Assembly: GCA_902616725.1 (NCBI GenBank)
Contig: CACMTZ010000002.1
Span: 1 to 64,000 of the forward strand
Direction: 5' to 3'
Source: an uncultured Pelagibacteraceae bacterium
GTDB lineage: Bacteria; Pseudomonadota; Alphaproteobacteria; Pelagibacterales; Pelagibacteraceae
DNA length: 64,000 bases
Position numbers and translations under genes: made by a program. The notes beneath the pieces are model-generated. The model made no database searches and was not told where the DNA came from. It saw only the letters and a list, made by a program, of their open reading frames with translations. This document shows positions 9,520-18,523 of this stretch, in pieces; position 1 is the stretch's first letter, and every line of letters starts with the position of its first letter.

Positions 9520-10193
9520 TATTTAATAAGATCCAATTTGTTAATTAAAATAGGTAATACACAAAAATATGTTGTTGGCATCACGAAAATTATGCCATCA
9601 ATCCTGTCTAGAAATCCACCGTGACCAGGTAAAATTTTTCCCGTATCTTTTAATTTAGCTTTTCTTTTGAAATATGAAATAATTAGATCGCCTATTTGAC
9701 TCACTAGTGAAATAAATAAAATTAACAAAATCATAAATATCGGATCTGTTTCTAAAAGAATTCTACTTTTTTGCCCTAAATATTTTATGTAAATTAACCC
9801 AAAAAATAACGAAATAAAAAAGCTTCCGATGAGTCCTGAATATGTTTTTTTTGGACTTACTTTAGTTAATTTAGGTCCCTTAAATATTTTGCCAAAAATA
9901 TAACCTCCAATATCTGTAAAAATACAAACTATAATAACAAATAGAAAGAAATTTAGACCAATATATTGTCTTATATAAACTGTTGTAAAAAAAGAAAAAA
10001 ATAAAAAAAATAAACCAAAAATTCTGAGTAAATCTTTATTTTTTGTCATTTTAAACCATTCCAAACTTGTTGCCAAAAAAATTAAACTTAAAAAAAATAT
10101 AAAAGCTAAAGAACCCTGAATAATAAAAAAAAATGATATAGGTACTAAAAATATTGAACTAAGAATTCTTTTTTGTAATTCATTGTTAATCAT
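9519..10193 (-). CDS. cdsA: Phosphatidate cytidylyltransferase
   Basis: Makes CDP-diacylglycerol from phosphatidic acid and CTP, the branch point for all membrane phospholipids. Integral membrane protein of 224 aa, somewhat short, with about six hydrophobic segments. The diagnostic C-terminal signature runs from SYFKRKAKLKDTG through PGHGGFLDRID, with the conserved K-D, H-G-G and D-R-x-D elements. The ATG overlaps the uppS stop by 4 bp. The shorter N-terminus relative to E. coli suggests loss of one or two membrane helices, which is common in SAR11-type streamlined proteins (inference). Confidence 0.94.
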   Translation of the reverse strand: MINNELQKRILSSIFLVPISFFFIIQGSLAFIFFLSLIFLATSLEWFKMTKNKDLLRIFGLFFLFFSFFTTVYIRQYIGLNFFLFVIIVCIFTDIGGYIFGKIFKGPKLTKVSPKKTYSGLIGSFFISLFFGLIYIKYLGQKSRILLETDPIFMILLILFISLVSQIGDLIISYFKRKAKLKDTGKILPGHGGFLDRIDGIIFVMPTTYFCVLPILINKLDLIK

Positions 10194-10864
10194 ATACGTC
10201 CAAAATTTCTTTTTATATTTTTATATTCTTTAATAATTTTTGTGTAATCTTTTTCATTAAATGCTGGCCATAATTTTTTTTCAAAGAAAATTTCTGAATA
10301 AGCTAGTTGCCATAATAAAAAATTACTCAACCTTTTTGTATTACCAGTTCTAATCAATATATCTGGATCTGGAATATTTTTAGTTTGAAGATGTTTTTCC
10401 AAGTTTTTTTCATTTATTTTAATCTTTTTTCTAGTGATTTTTTTAAAAGCATTTATAAGCTCTAATTTTGAGCCATAATTTAATGCTAAGTTAATTTGTA
10501 ATTTTGAATTTTTAAATGTTTTTTTTTCTGCAAAATTTAAAAGATTATTTAATTTTTTTGAAAATCTTTTGTAACCTAAAATTTTTATCTTTATATTTTG
10601 CTTATGAATATCATCAAGTCTATCAGTTAAAAAATTTTCCAGTAATTTAAAAAGATAATTAATTTCTTTTTTGGGTCTTTTCCAATTTTCAGTGGAAAAA
10701 GCATATAATGTTAAGAACTTAATTTTATTTTTGATTGAAGATTTGATTATTGTTTCTACTGTCTTTAAACCTTCTTTATGTCCTGCGTTCCTAGAATTTC
10801 TATATTTTAAACCCCATCTTCCATTACCATCCATGATAATGGCTACATGATTTAATGGGTTCAT
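10190..10864 (-). CDS. uppS: Undecaprenyl diphosphate synthase
   Basis: cis-Prenyltransferase that extends farnesyl diphosphate to C55 undecaprenyl diphosphate, the lipid carrier for peptidoglycan and other glycans. The 224-aa protein has the catalytic MDGNGRW motif at about residues 11-17 with the key Asp12. It also has FSTENWKRP near 73-81 and the C-terminal DPDILIRTGNTKRLSNFLLW region. It overlaps frr by 4 bp and cdsA by 4 bp, consistent with coupled translation in the canonical frr-uppS-cdsA order. Confidence 0.95.
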   Translation of the reverse strand: MNPLNHVAIIMDGNGRWGLKYRNSRNAGHKEGLKTVETIIKSSIKNKIKFLTLYAFSTENWKRPKKEINYLFKLLENFLTDRLDDIHKQNIKIKILGYKRFSKKLNNLLNFAEKKTFKNSKLQINLALNYGSKLELINAFKKITRKKIKINEKNLEKHLQTKNIPDPDILIRTGNTKRLSNFLLWQLAYSEIFFEKKLWPAFNEKDYTKIIKEYKNIKRNFGRI

Positions 10865-11412
10865 ATGGTCATTATTTCTTTTTCTTTTGAAGAGACCTTT
10901 TCATCAACGATTTGAATGTGCCTATCTGTGATGTTTTGAACATTTTTTTCAAAAGATTTTTCTTCATCTTCACCAATTTCTTTAGATTTTAAAAGTTTTT
11001 TGAGTTCCTCATTTGCATCTCTTCGAATATTTCGAATAGAAATCTTGCATTTTTCACCCATAGATTTAATCAATTTTTTTAACTCGTTTCTTCTCTCTTC
11101 ATTAAGTTCAGGAACTGGCAATCTAATTAATTGACCATCAATTTGAGGGTTTAGTCCTAATTCAGATTTTTTTATAGCTGCATCAACTAAAGGAACATTA
11201 TTTTGATCCCAAACCTGAACATTTATCATTCTAGGTTCTGGTGTTGTTATACTCCCAATTTGATTAATTGGCATTTGTTGTCCATAAACATCCACTCTAA
11301 CAATATCTAACATTGCAGCATTTGCTCGACCAGTTCTTAATGATGATAATTCTTTTGAAAAAGCTTCTATAGACTTATCCATTTTGAGGCTATGTGATTT
11401 TTCATCAAACAT
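10861..11412 (-). CDS. frr: Ribosome recycling factor
   Basis: Splits post-termination ribosomes together with EF-G. The 183-aa protein matches the usual length of about 185. Landmarks are the N-terminal helix ending LSSLRTGRANAAMLD, the VQVWDQN element, and the C-terminal helices with the conserved stretch IRNIRRDANEELKKL. It begins directly after the tsf stop. pyrH, which lies between tsf and frr in most alphaproteobacteria, is missing here. Confidence 0.97.
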   Translation of the reverse strand: MFDEKSHSLKMDKSIEAFSKELSSLRTGRANAAMLDIVRVDVYGQQMPINQIGSITTPEPRMINVQVWDQNNVPLVDAAIKKSELGLNPQIDGQLIRLPVPELNEERRNELKKLIKSMGEKCKISIRNIRRDANEELKKLLKSKEIGEDEEKSFEKNVQNITDRHIQIVDEKVSSKEKEIMTI

Positions 11413-12264
11413 TTATTCCCCTATTTTAATTCTGCTGAACTCCTTAATTTTCAAATCATTGATAGCAAGTTCTTTTAAAACATCTTGTACTTTTTTTTTT
11501 GGTTCCATTACCCAAGCTTGAGTTAAAAGAGCATTTTCCTCTTTAAATTTATTCATCTTACCTAAACTAATTTTTTTCGCAATCTCTTCTGGTTTACCTA
11601 AATTTTTAAGTTCTTCAGTGACTAATTCCTGCTCTTTATCTATGATTGCTTTATCAATTAATTTAGACTCTAAAGCTAAAGGATTTGATGCTGCTATATG
11701 CATTGACAATTGTTTTCCAAATGTTTTTACAATATCAGAACTATTTGAAGTTTCTAATGAAACTATCACTGCTAACTTCGCTAAATTATCTTTCACTACT
11801 GTATGTAAATATTGGTAATTTACTGATGAAGTATTTGAAATCGTTTTTGCTTTACCTATTGTAATTTTTTCTCCTATCTTAGCAATTAAAGCAACTAAAT
11901 TTTCTTCAACATTTATATCATTCTTCATTTTAGATTTTTTTAATTTTTCAATATCTGAATTATTTTGATTGTTTAGTTCACTCAATTCTTTCACAAAATT
12001 AATAAAATCATCATTTTTAGCAACAAAATCTGTTTCACAATTTACCTCTATAATTGATGTCTTTTTTTCATCTCCACTAACTGCAACAACACCTTCTTTT
12101 GCATCTCTTGACATTTTTTTAGAAGCTTTTGAAATTCCTTTTACTCTTAAAATTTCAACAGCTTTATCTAAATCACCCTCAGATTCTTTAATTGCTAAAT
12201 TACAATCTTTAAATCCAGCACCTGTTGCCTCTCTAAGTTTTTTTACTTTTTCAATATCACTCAT
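11413..12264 (-). CDS. tsf: Elongation factor Ts
   Basis: Guanine-nucleotide exchange factor for EF-Tu. The 283-aa protein has the N-terminal UBA-like domain with [13 protein letters not shown] (residues 9-21, replacing the common TGAGMMDC). The core contact motif [11 protein letters not shown] follows near 75-85, then two subdomains of normal length. It starts immediately after rpsB (zero spacing), the near-universal rpsB-tsf pair. The next gene downstream is frr rather than pyrH. Confidence 0.97.
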   Translation of the reverse strand: MSDIEKVKKLREATGAGFKDCNLAIKESEGDLDKAVEILRVKGISKASKKMSRDAKEGVVAVSGDEKKTSIIEVNCETDFVAKNDDFINFVKELSELNNQNNSDIEKLKKSKMKNDINVEENLVALIAKIGEKITIGKAKTISNTSSVNYQYLHTVVKDNLAKLAVIVSLETSNSSDIVKTFGKQLSMHIAASNPLALESKLIDKAIIDKEQELVTEELKNLGKPEEIAKKISLGKMNKFKEENALLTQAWVMEPKKKVQDVLKELAINDLKIKEFSRIKIGE

Positions 12265-13080
12265 TTAATTTAGTTTTTCAGGTTTTTTTTTTGAAAATTT
12301 TTTTTCCAGTTTTTCTCGATCTATTTCAGCAACAGTTTTAGATTTATCAATATTTTCTTTTTTTTCAGTATCTTTTTTTGTTTCAATAACAGGTGCAGCT
12401 TTTTTAGCGCTTAAGATTGTTTCTTTAATAAGATTACAATATAGATCTATTGATCTTCTAGCGTCATCATTGCCAGGTATTGGAAAATCAATTCCATCAG
12501 GATTTGAGTTGCTATCTAATATTGCAATTATTGGAATTCCTAATTTTACTGACTCTTGAATTGCAAGTGACTCGTAATTTGTATCTATAATAAATACTAA
12601 ATCAGGAACTTTTTTCATCTCAGCAATTCCTCCAAGTGATCTTTGTAATTTATCTTTTTTTACACTCATTTTTAAAAGCTCTTTTTTGGTAAATCCTCTA
12701 TTCTCAGCAACTAAATCTATCTCTAGTTTTTTTAGTTTTTTAATAGAATTTGAAATGGTACCCCAATTTGTGAGCATTCCACCTAACCATCTATAGTTAA
12801 CAAAATATTGCTCAGTTTCTTTCGCTACTTCTGCGATAGCCTCAGAGGCTTGTTTTTTAGTTGATACAAACAAGATTTTTCCATTGTTTGAAATTGTTTC
12901 GTAAACTTTTTCTAGAGCAATTTTAGTTAATTCTAAAGTTTGGGTAAGGTCGATAATGTGAATGCTATCTCTTTTTCCAAATATATATTTCTTCATTTTT
13001 GGATTCCATCTTAAAGTCTTGTGACCAAGATGAACTCCTGCTTCTAATAATTGTTGAATAGTAACGTTTGGTATCTTCAT
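12265..13080 (-). CDS. rpsB: 30S ribosomal protein S2
   Basis: Small-subunit protein S2, which binds near S1 on the ribosome. The 271-aa protein includes the core ([25 protein letters not shown] split around residues 10-33, GGMLTNW near 100, [10 protein letters not shown] near 160). It also has a Lys/Glu-rich C-terminal extension of about 40 residues (around 230-271) that E. coli S2 lacks. No strong Shine-Dalgarno precedes the ATG; instead a structured leader sits at that position, suggesting translational autoregulation. It heads the translation and envelope operon and appears to have its own promoter just after dnaE. Confidence 0.97.
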   Translation of the reverse strand: MKIPNVTIQQLLEAGVHLGHKTLRWNPKMKKYIFGKRDSIHIIDLTQTLELTKIALEKVYETISNNGKILFVSTKKQASEAIAEVAKETEQYFVNYRWLGGMLTNWGTISNSIKKLKKLEIDLVAENRGFTKKELLKMSVKKDKLQRSLGGIAEMKKVPDLVFIIDTNYESLAIQESVKLGIPIIAILDSNSNPDGIDFPIPGNDDARRSIDLYCNLIKETILSAKKAAPVIETKKDTEKKENIDKSKTVAEIDREKLEKKFSKKKPEKLN

Positions 13081-13150
13081 ATTTTTTCCCGGTTAAGCCA
13101 CCACAGTTATTTCCAATTAAGGACCGGAGGTTTAAAACCAACAAACTGTG
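13081..13150 (-). promoter_or_regulatory. Structured rpsB leader, probable pseudoknot and S2 autoregulatory element
   Basis: Seen directly: on the minus-strand RNA a 7-bp stem (CACAGUU, 13150-13144, with AACUGUG, 13108-13102) encloses a 35-nt loop. The loop contains CCGGU (13127-13123), which can pair with ACCGG (13093-13089) just 8 nt before the start codon, giving an H-type pseudoknot. A small GGUU/AACC hairpin sits inside the loop (13139-13129). There is no separate Shine-Dalgarno, so the pseudoknot occupies the ribosome entry site. Autogenous control of rpsB-tsf by S2 is known in other bacteria. I recall structured rpsB leaders being proposed for Pelagibacter but could not check this. Confidence 0.6.
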
Positions 13151-13175
13151 TGCGTGTTAATTTAAAATTGAGAAT

Positions 13176-13204
13176 TATTTACAAAGAAATTTTGAATTAG
13201 ACAA
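13176..13204 (-). promoter_or_regulatory. Candidate sigma-70 promoter for rpsB
   Basis: A -35-like TTGTCT (13204-13199) and a weak -10-like TAAATA (13181-13176) are separated by 17 bp on the minus strand, directly after the dnaE stop. Transcription would start near 13169 and give a leader of about 90 nt that contains the structured element. AT-rich DNA yields such matches easily, so this is only a candidate. Confidence 0.35.
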
Positions 13205-13211
13205 GTCTTAA

Positions 13212-16200
13212 TTATCCAATTATTGCTGAAATTTCCTTATTTCTTAAAATATTTAATGTTTTTCTGTCAATATTTCTCTTGTTTTTTAAGTGAAATTTTA
13301 AATCATTTTTATTGTCACTAATATTGATTTTTATCAATGTGTTTCCTTGTTTGGGCAAATATTTTGATATCTCATCTAATTCTTTTGTGGATTTTAAATT
13401 GAATGTTACTTCTTGAATTGGTCTGTTTAACAAATCTTTTAAAGATACAATTTTTTGAACATTTAATCTTTTAAATCTATTTTCTGAGTCTGATGAGGAT
13501 TTAAACAAAGTCAAAATAAAAGAATTTCCTTCTTTTAAGATTTCTCGATTTAGTTCCAATGTGTCTGAAAAAACAAACAACTCAAAAACACTAGATAAAT
13601 CAGTTAACTTTAAAACTGCATAAGGATTACCTTTTGCAGTTTTTCTTTCTTGTATTTTAAGTAGTGTTGCAGCTACATTTGACTCTTTTAGATCATCTTG
13701 GCTATTTAATTTTTGATAATCATAAATATTATAATCATCAAAAACATCTTTAAACTGATTTAATGGATGATCTGAGATAAAAAAACCTACTGCTTCAAAC
13801 TCTTTGGATAATCTTTCCTCAAACTTCCAATCATCGATATTAGTAGTTATCTCATCTTCTTCATTAGCATTTTCACCAAATAGATCTATTTGATTAGCAG
13901 ATTTATTTTCAAAAATATTTTTGGATTTTGTGATAAAATTAGGAATAGAATTGAATAAAGATTGCCGATTAATATTTAAATTATCAAAAGCGCCTGCTTT
14001 AACAAGTCCCTCTAGTTGCAATTTATTTATATCTTTTGGATTTACACGATTTAAAAAATCTTTAATGGATTTAAATGGTCCGTTGCTTAATCTTTCTTTA
14101 ACTATATTAGAGACAGCTTCATAACCCACAGCTTTAATACCACCTAAAGCATAATAAAATTTGCCATTTTCGGCTCTAAAATCTGCGAAACATTGATTTA
14201 TATCAGGTCTAACAATTTCAATATTCAATCTTTTGAGCTCTTCATAAAATTCGCTAAGTTTATTTTGATTAGATATATCCATAGTCATCGAGGCAGCGAT
14301 AAATTCTTTTGGATAATAAGTTTTCAAATATGCTGTTTGATAAGATATAATCGCATATGCAGCAGCATGACTTTTATTAAATCCATATTCCGCAAATGGT
14401 TCTATTTTCAAAAAAATTCCAGCTGCAACGTCTTTACTAATTCCATTCTTAACAGCCCCTGCAATAAAATTTTGTTTTTGTTTTTCAAGCTCAGATCTTT
14501 TTTTCTTTCCCATCGCTCTTCTTAAAATATCTGCCTGACCAGCAGTAAAACCTGACAATTTCTGTGCAATTTGCATTACCTGTTCTTGATATATAATTAC
14601 TCCGTAGGTTGGTTTTAAAATATCCTTTAATAAAGGGTGTAAATAATCTGGCTCTTGTTTGCCATGCTTACAATCATTATAAGTTGGTATATTGCTCATG
14701 GGACCTGGTCTATATAAAGCAACTAATGCAATAATATCCTCAATATGATTTGGCTTCATTTGAGTTAACGCTTCTCTCATTCCAGAACTTTCAATTTGAA
14801 ATAAGCCGACTGTATTACCCGAAGATAACATTTCAAAAACTTTTTTATCTTCATAGTTAATATTCTCAATATTAAAATCTTTTTCTTTTTTTTTTATTAA
14901 TTTTTGAGTGTTATTAATTACTGTTAATGTTTTTAATCCTAAAAAATCAAATTTAATTAATCCAGCATCCTCAGCTGAATACATATCAAATTGAGTTGAA
15001 GGAAGTAATAGATCTGCTGAAGCATCTTTGTATAAAGGAACAACTTCCTGTAATTTTCTATCAGCTATAACAACACCTGCTGCGTGAGTTGCAACATTTC
15101 TATTCAATCCCTCTAGTTTTAAAGAGAGTTCTGTAAGTTTTTTAACTCTTGGATCATCTTTAATTAATTTTTGAAGTCTTGGCTCCCCGGCAATACATTC
15201 TGTTAAATTCTGGGGTCTTGAAGGATCAAAAGGTATCATTTTGGATATACTATCAACAAAACCATAGGATAACCCTAATACTCTTCCAACATCTCTAATA
15301 ACCATTCTGGCTTTTAATTTTCCAAAAGTAATTATATGAGCAACACTATCATTATACTTTTCAGTCAAATATTCAAAAACTAGGTCTCTTTTTTCCTCAC
15401 AAAAATCTATATCAAAATCTGGCATTGAAATACGATCGGGATTTAAAAATCTTTCAAAAATGAGATTAAACTTTATTGGGTCGACATCTGTAATTAATAG
15501 ACACCATGCTACTAAAGAACCTGCGCCAGATCCCCTTCCAGGCCCTACTGGAATATCATTTTTTTTTGCCCATATAATATAATCAGAAACAATTAAGAAA
15601 TAACTGGAATATTTCATTTGTATGATAATATCTAGTTCATGATCTAATCTATCTTTGTAAAGTAAAAATTTTTCATTTTTAGAAAGATCCTCATCCTGTA
15701 TTTTAAAAATATTTTTAAATTTTTCTTTTAAACCATTTAAAGAATTTCTTTTTAATATCTCATCTGCATTTCCACCTTTATCTGAACTAATGTCAGGTAA
15801 TATGGGCTTTGAAAAATGTGGTCGAAAGTTACAACGATACGGGAAATTATAATTATTTTCTAACGCTTCAGGTAAATCAGAAAATAATTCGGACATTTCA
15901 GAATTATCTTTAAGATAATGCTGATTTGAGTATTTAATCCTATTTTTCTCATTTACGTAGGTTTTGTTCTTAATACAAATTAATGCATCATGAGCCTCAT
16001 ACATGTCTTTGTTTGAGTAAAAAACTTCGTTGGTAGCTATTATTGATATTTCTAAATTCAAAGACTGCGATAGATTAAACTTTTCAAATGAAATTTCATT
16101 TTGATCTCCATGACGTTGAATTTCTATATAAAATTTATCACCATATTTTTGTTTGAGTTTAAAGTATGTTTTTTCAATTTCTGAAAATTTTCCTTTATTG

Positions 16201-16628
16201 AATAATTTACCAAATAAACCATTTATTGTTCCTGAAAAAATGGCAACCCCCTCATTATTCTTTAACAATTCCTCAAAATTTAAATGTGGATCCGAGGTTC
16301 CATCATTATTAAGATATGATAATGAAGATAATTCAATTATTCTTTTATATCCAATTTCATTCAATGCAAACAATGGCAACAAACCAATATTATCATCTAA
16401 TTTAAAATTGATCTGAGTACCAATAATTGGTTGGGTTCCAACTTTAGATATTTTTTCTGCAAATTCTAGGGCACCACATAAATTCGATGTATCACATAAA
16501 GCTAGAGATCTAATTTTTTTTTCTTTAGATATTTCTTTTAAGTCATCAATTTTAATTGCTCCTTCACATATTGAAAATTGAGAGTGTATTTTTAGATGAT
16601 TAAAGTTTTGAATTTGAGACTCAGCCAT
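13212..16628 (-). CDS. dnaE: DNA polymerase III alpha subunit
   Basis: Replicative polymerase catalytic subunit, DnaE1 type, 1138 aa (normal). It starts with a PHP domain (HLKIHSQFSICEGAI near residues 11-25). The polymerase core has the catalytic acidic motif PDFDIDF near 400. The palm and fingers region contains GPGRGSGAGSL, ALYRPGPM and FNKSHAAAYA. A helix-hairpin-helix and an OB-fold (about 960-1050) follow, then the C-terminal tau-binding region. The PHP motif differs from the proofreading-active consensus, suggesting a non-catalytic PHP (inference). Its first 8 bp overlap the end of lolD? No: dnaE begins within the 3' end of its own upstream neighbour, lolD, whose stop lies at 16621. 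Confidence 0.97.
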   Translation of the reverse strand: MAESQIQNFNHLKIHSQFSICEGAIKIDDLKEISKEKKIRSLALCDTSNLCGALEFAEKISKVGTQPIIGTQINFKLDDNIGLLPLFALNEIGYKRIIELSSLSYLNNDGTSDPHLNFEELLKNNEGVAIFSGTINGLFGKLFNKGKFSEIEKTYFKLKQKYGDKFYIEIQRHGDQNEISFEKFNLSQSLNLEISIIATNEVFYSNKDMYEAHDALICIKNKTYVNEKNRIKYSNQHYLKDNSEMSELFSDLPEALENNYNFPYRCNFRPHFSKPILPDISSDKGGNADEILKRNSLNGLKEKFKNIFKIQDEDLSKNEKFLLYKDRLDHELDIIIQMKYSSYFLIVSDYIIWAKKNDIPVGPGRGSGAGSLVAWCLLITDVDPIKFNLIFERFLNPDRISMPDFDIDFCEEKRDLVFEYLTEKYNDSVAHIITFGKLKARMVIRDVGRVLGLSYGFVDSISKMIPFDPSRPQNLTECIAGEPRLQKLIKDDPRVKKLTELSLKLEGLNRNVATHAAGVVIADRKLQEVVPLYKDASADLLLPSTQFDMYSAEDAGLIKFDFLGLKTLTVINNTQKLIKKKEKDFNIENINYEDKKVFEMLSSGNTVGLFQIESSGMREALTQMKPNHIEDIIALVALYRPGPMSNIPTYNDCKHGKQEPDYLHPLLKDILKPTYGVIIYQEQVMQIAQKLSGFTAGQADILRRAMGKKKRSELEKQKQNFIAGAVKNGISKDVAAGIFLKIEPFAEYGFNKSHAAAYAIISYQTAYLKTYYPKEFIAASMTMDISNQNKLSEFYEELKRLNIEIVRPDINQCFADFRAENGKFYYALGGIKAVGYEAVSNIVKERLSNGPFKSIKDFLNRVNPKDINKLQLEGLVKAGAFDNLNINRQSLFNSIPNFITKSKNIFENKSANQIDLFGENANEEDEITTNIDDWKFEERLSKEFEAVGFFISDHPLNQFKDVFDDYNIYDYQKLNSQDDLKESNVAATLLKIQERKTAKGNPYAVLKLTDLSSVFELFVFSDTLELNREILKEGNSFILTLFKSSSDSENRFKRLNVQKIVSLKDLLNRPIQEVTFNLKSTKELDEISKYLPKQGNTLIKINISDNKNDLKFHLKNKRNIDRKTLNILRNKEISAIIG

Positions 16629-17298
16629 TAATGGTACTTATATTACCATCAACTATTTCCAATAAGCAATCCGACTTATTAGCAAAAAATCTATTATGAG
16701 TTGCAAATATTATTATTCTATCAGGCTTTATCTGTTTTTTTAAAAGCTCAAAAATTCCTTTTGCAGTTTCAATATCTAAACTTCCAGTTGGCTCATCTGC
16801 AAGTATAATTTGCGGGTTATTTATCAAAGCTCTAGCAATCGATACCCTTTGTTTCTCACCCCCAGATAATTGTGAAGGGTAGTGATTTAATCTTTTTGCT
16901 AGACCAACTTTTTTGAGCATTATTTTTGATATATTTGAAGCCTCATCTTTATTTTTACCGCTTGCTAAACTGGCTAAGGTTAAGTTTTCTATTGCTGTGA
17001 AATCAGACAGAAGATTATCTTGTTGATAGATTATCCCGATTTTATTAGCTCTTAATAGATCATTTTTTTGAGAATTGTTTGGATCAATCTTTTTATTATC
17101 AATAATTATAGATCCTGAACTAGGTCGATCTATTAAGGACAATAAATTTAATAAAGTTGATTTACCTGAGCCTGAGGGTCCCATTAGGGAATAAATTTTT
17201 CCAGACTTAAATTTATATGAAATTTTTTTTAAAACATTTATCTTTTTTAAACTTAAAAAGCTTTTACTAATTTTTGATAGCTGAATTAAATTACTCAT
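16621..17298 (-). CDS. lolD: Lipoprotein-releasing ABC transporter ATPase
   Basis: ATPase of the LolCDE complex that extracts lipoproteins from the inner membrane for transfer to LolA. The 225-aa ABC domain has Walker A GPSGSGKST near residues 39-47, signature LSGGEKQRVSIARAL near 143-157 and Walker B ILADEPTGSLD near 164-175, with the H-loop ATHNR near 200. It follows the permease gene with an 8 bp overlap and itself overlaps dnaE by 8 bp. The MacB/LolD subfamily is inferred from the partner gene; the protein alone could be any MacB-type ATPase. Confidence 0.92.
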   Translation of the reverse strand: MSNLIQLSKISKSFLSLKKINVLKKISYKFKSGKIYSLMGPSGSGKSTLLNLLSLIDRPSSGSIIIDNKKIDPNNSQKNDLLRANKIGIIYQQDNLLSDFTAIENLTLASLASGKNKDEASNISKIMLKKVGLAKRLNHYPSQLSGGEKQRVSIARALINNPQIILADEPTGSLDIETAKGIFELLKKQIKPDRIIIFATHNRFFANKSDCLLEIVDGNISTING

Positions 17299-18523
17299 AT
17301 TTTAATGCTTTTATTGGATCTAGTTTGGCCGCTTTCATAGCTGGAAATATGGATACAATTATCGTTATAAAAATTGAACACAATGAAATAATAAAAATAG
17401 AAGATGGGTTTATTTCAGACGGCATTGTGCTTAGAAAATATATTTCCTCAGGAAATAAACTAATGTTAAAAACATCACTTAAAAATTTTCTAACATTTTC
17501 AACATACATAGAAAATGTAACCCCTAATATTATTCCAAACAATGTAGCGGTTGTACCTATAGTTACCCCAACTAAAAAAAATATCTTTATAATAGATTTA
17601 TTCAATACACCAATAGATTTTAAAATAGCAATATCTCTAGTTTTATTTTTTACCAATATCGTCAAGCCTGAAATAATATTAAAAGCAGCAACAATAATTA
17701 TAAGAGATAATATAATAAACATCACATTTCGTTCTACTTTTAAAGCTGAGAATAAAGAACTGTTAGTATCAGCCCAGCTATACACAAAATCATTAGGAAA
17801 TATTTTTTGAACAATTTCTTTTTGATTTTCAATATTTTGTGGATCCTTTAAATAAACTTCTAACTTTCTGTCTTTTTTTGAAAAATTCATAAATTCATCT
17901 AAAGTATCAATATTGATAAATGCTACGTTATTATCAAAATCTGCTAAGCCACTTTCAAATAATGAAACAATAGTAAAAGATTTTTTCTTTGGGATACTGC
18001 CAATTATTGTATCTACACCTGATGATGACATTATTGATACATCATCACCGAGCTTAAGATTTAGTGTAAAACTTAACTCCTTCCCTAAAGAAATATAATT
18101 ACCTGTTAAGTTACTTTTATTCCCAACAAATGTTTTATCTTCTATTATCTTTAGTTTAGGAAAATCTTTTCTTGAATAACCTCTCAAAATAATACCTTTA
18201 GAGGTGTCTTTTTTAATAATTATTGCTTCTCCTGAGTTACTTAATATCATTTCACTCGCGATAAGATTGAGATTAGTATTTTTTAATTTATCAATTTGAA
18301 TTTGATTTTCATAAGTTTCAACAGTTATATGAGCATTAAAACCAACTATCTTATTTATTAACTCTGATCTAAATCCATTCATTACTGACATAACAATAAT
18401 TAGGACTGCAACACCTAGGCTTATTCCAATAAATGAAAATATAGATATCACATTTAAAAAGCCATCTTTTTTTCTAGCTTTTAAAAATCTAAATGTAATT
18501 TCTTTTTCTAAAGTTGAAATCAA
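17291..18523 (-). CDS. lolC: Lipoprotein-releasing permease LolC/LolE
   Basis: Membrane permease partner of LolD. The 410-aa protein has one N-terminal transmembrane helix (about 20-45, preceded by RFLKARKKDGF), a large periplasmic domain (about 50-265) and three C-terminal helices, the FtsX/MacB topology. It ends KALKYE like other LolC proteins. Only one permease gene is present, so a homodimeric LolF-type arrangement is likely rather than separate LolC and LolE. The start is TTG at 18523, sharing TTGA with the proS stop; the N-terminal MISTLEK-type sequence matches the family, and no nearby ATG fits. Confidence 0.92.
   Translation of the reverse strand: MISTLEKEITFRFLKARKKDGFLNVISIFSFIGISLGVAVLIIVMSVMNGFRSELINKIVGFNAHITVETYENQIQIDKLKNTNLNLIASEMILSNSGEAIIIKKDTSKGIILRGYSRKDFPKLKIIEDKTFVGNKSNLTGNYISLGKELSFTLNLKLGDDVSIMSSSGVDTIIGSIPKKKSFTIVSLFESGLADFDNNVAFINIDTLDEFMNFSKKDRKLEVYLKDPQNIENQKEIVQKIFPNDFVYSWADTNSSLFSALKVERNVMFIILSLIIIVAAFNIISGLTILVKNKTRDIAILKSIGVLNKSIIKIFFLVGVTIGTTATLFGIILGVTFSMYVENVRKFLSDVFNISLFPEEIYFLSTMPSEINPSSIFIISLCSIFITIIVSIFPAMKAAKLDPIKALKYE

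Noticed and set aside
17274..17810. 178-aa open frame on the plus strand
   Set aside because: It is antisense to lolC; composition and lack of any domain show it is a shadow of the real gene.
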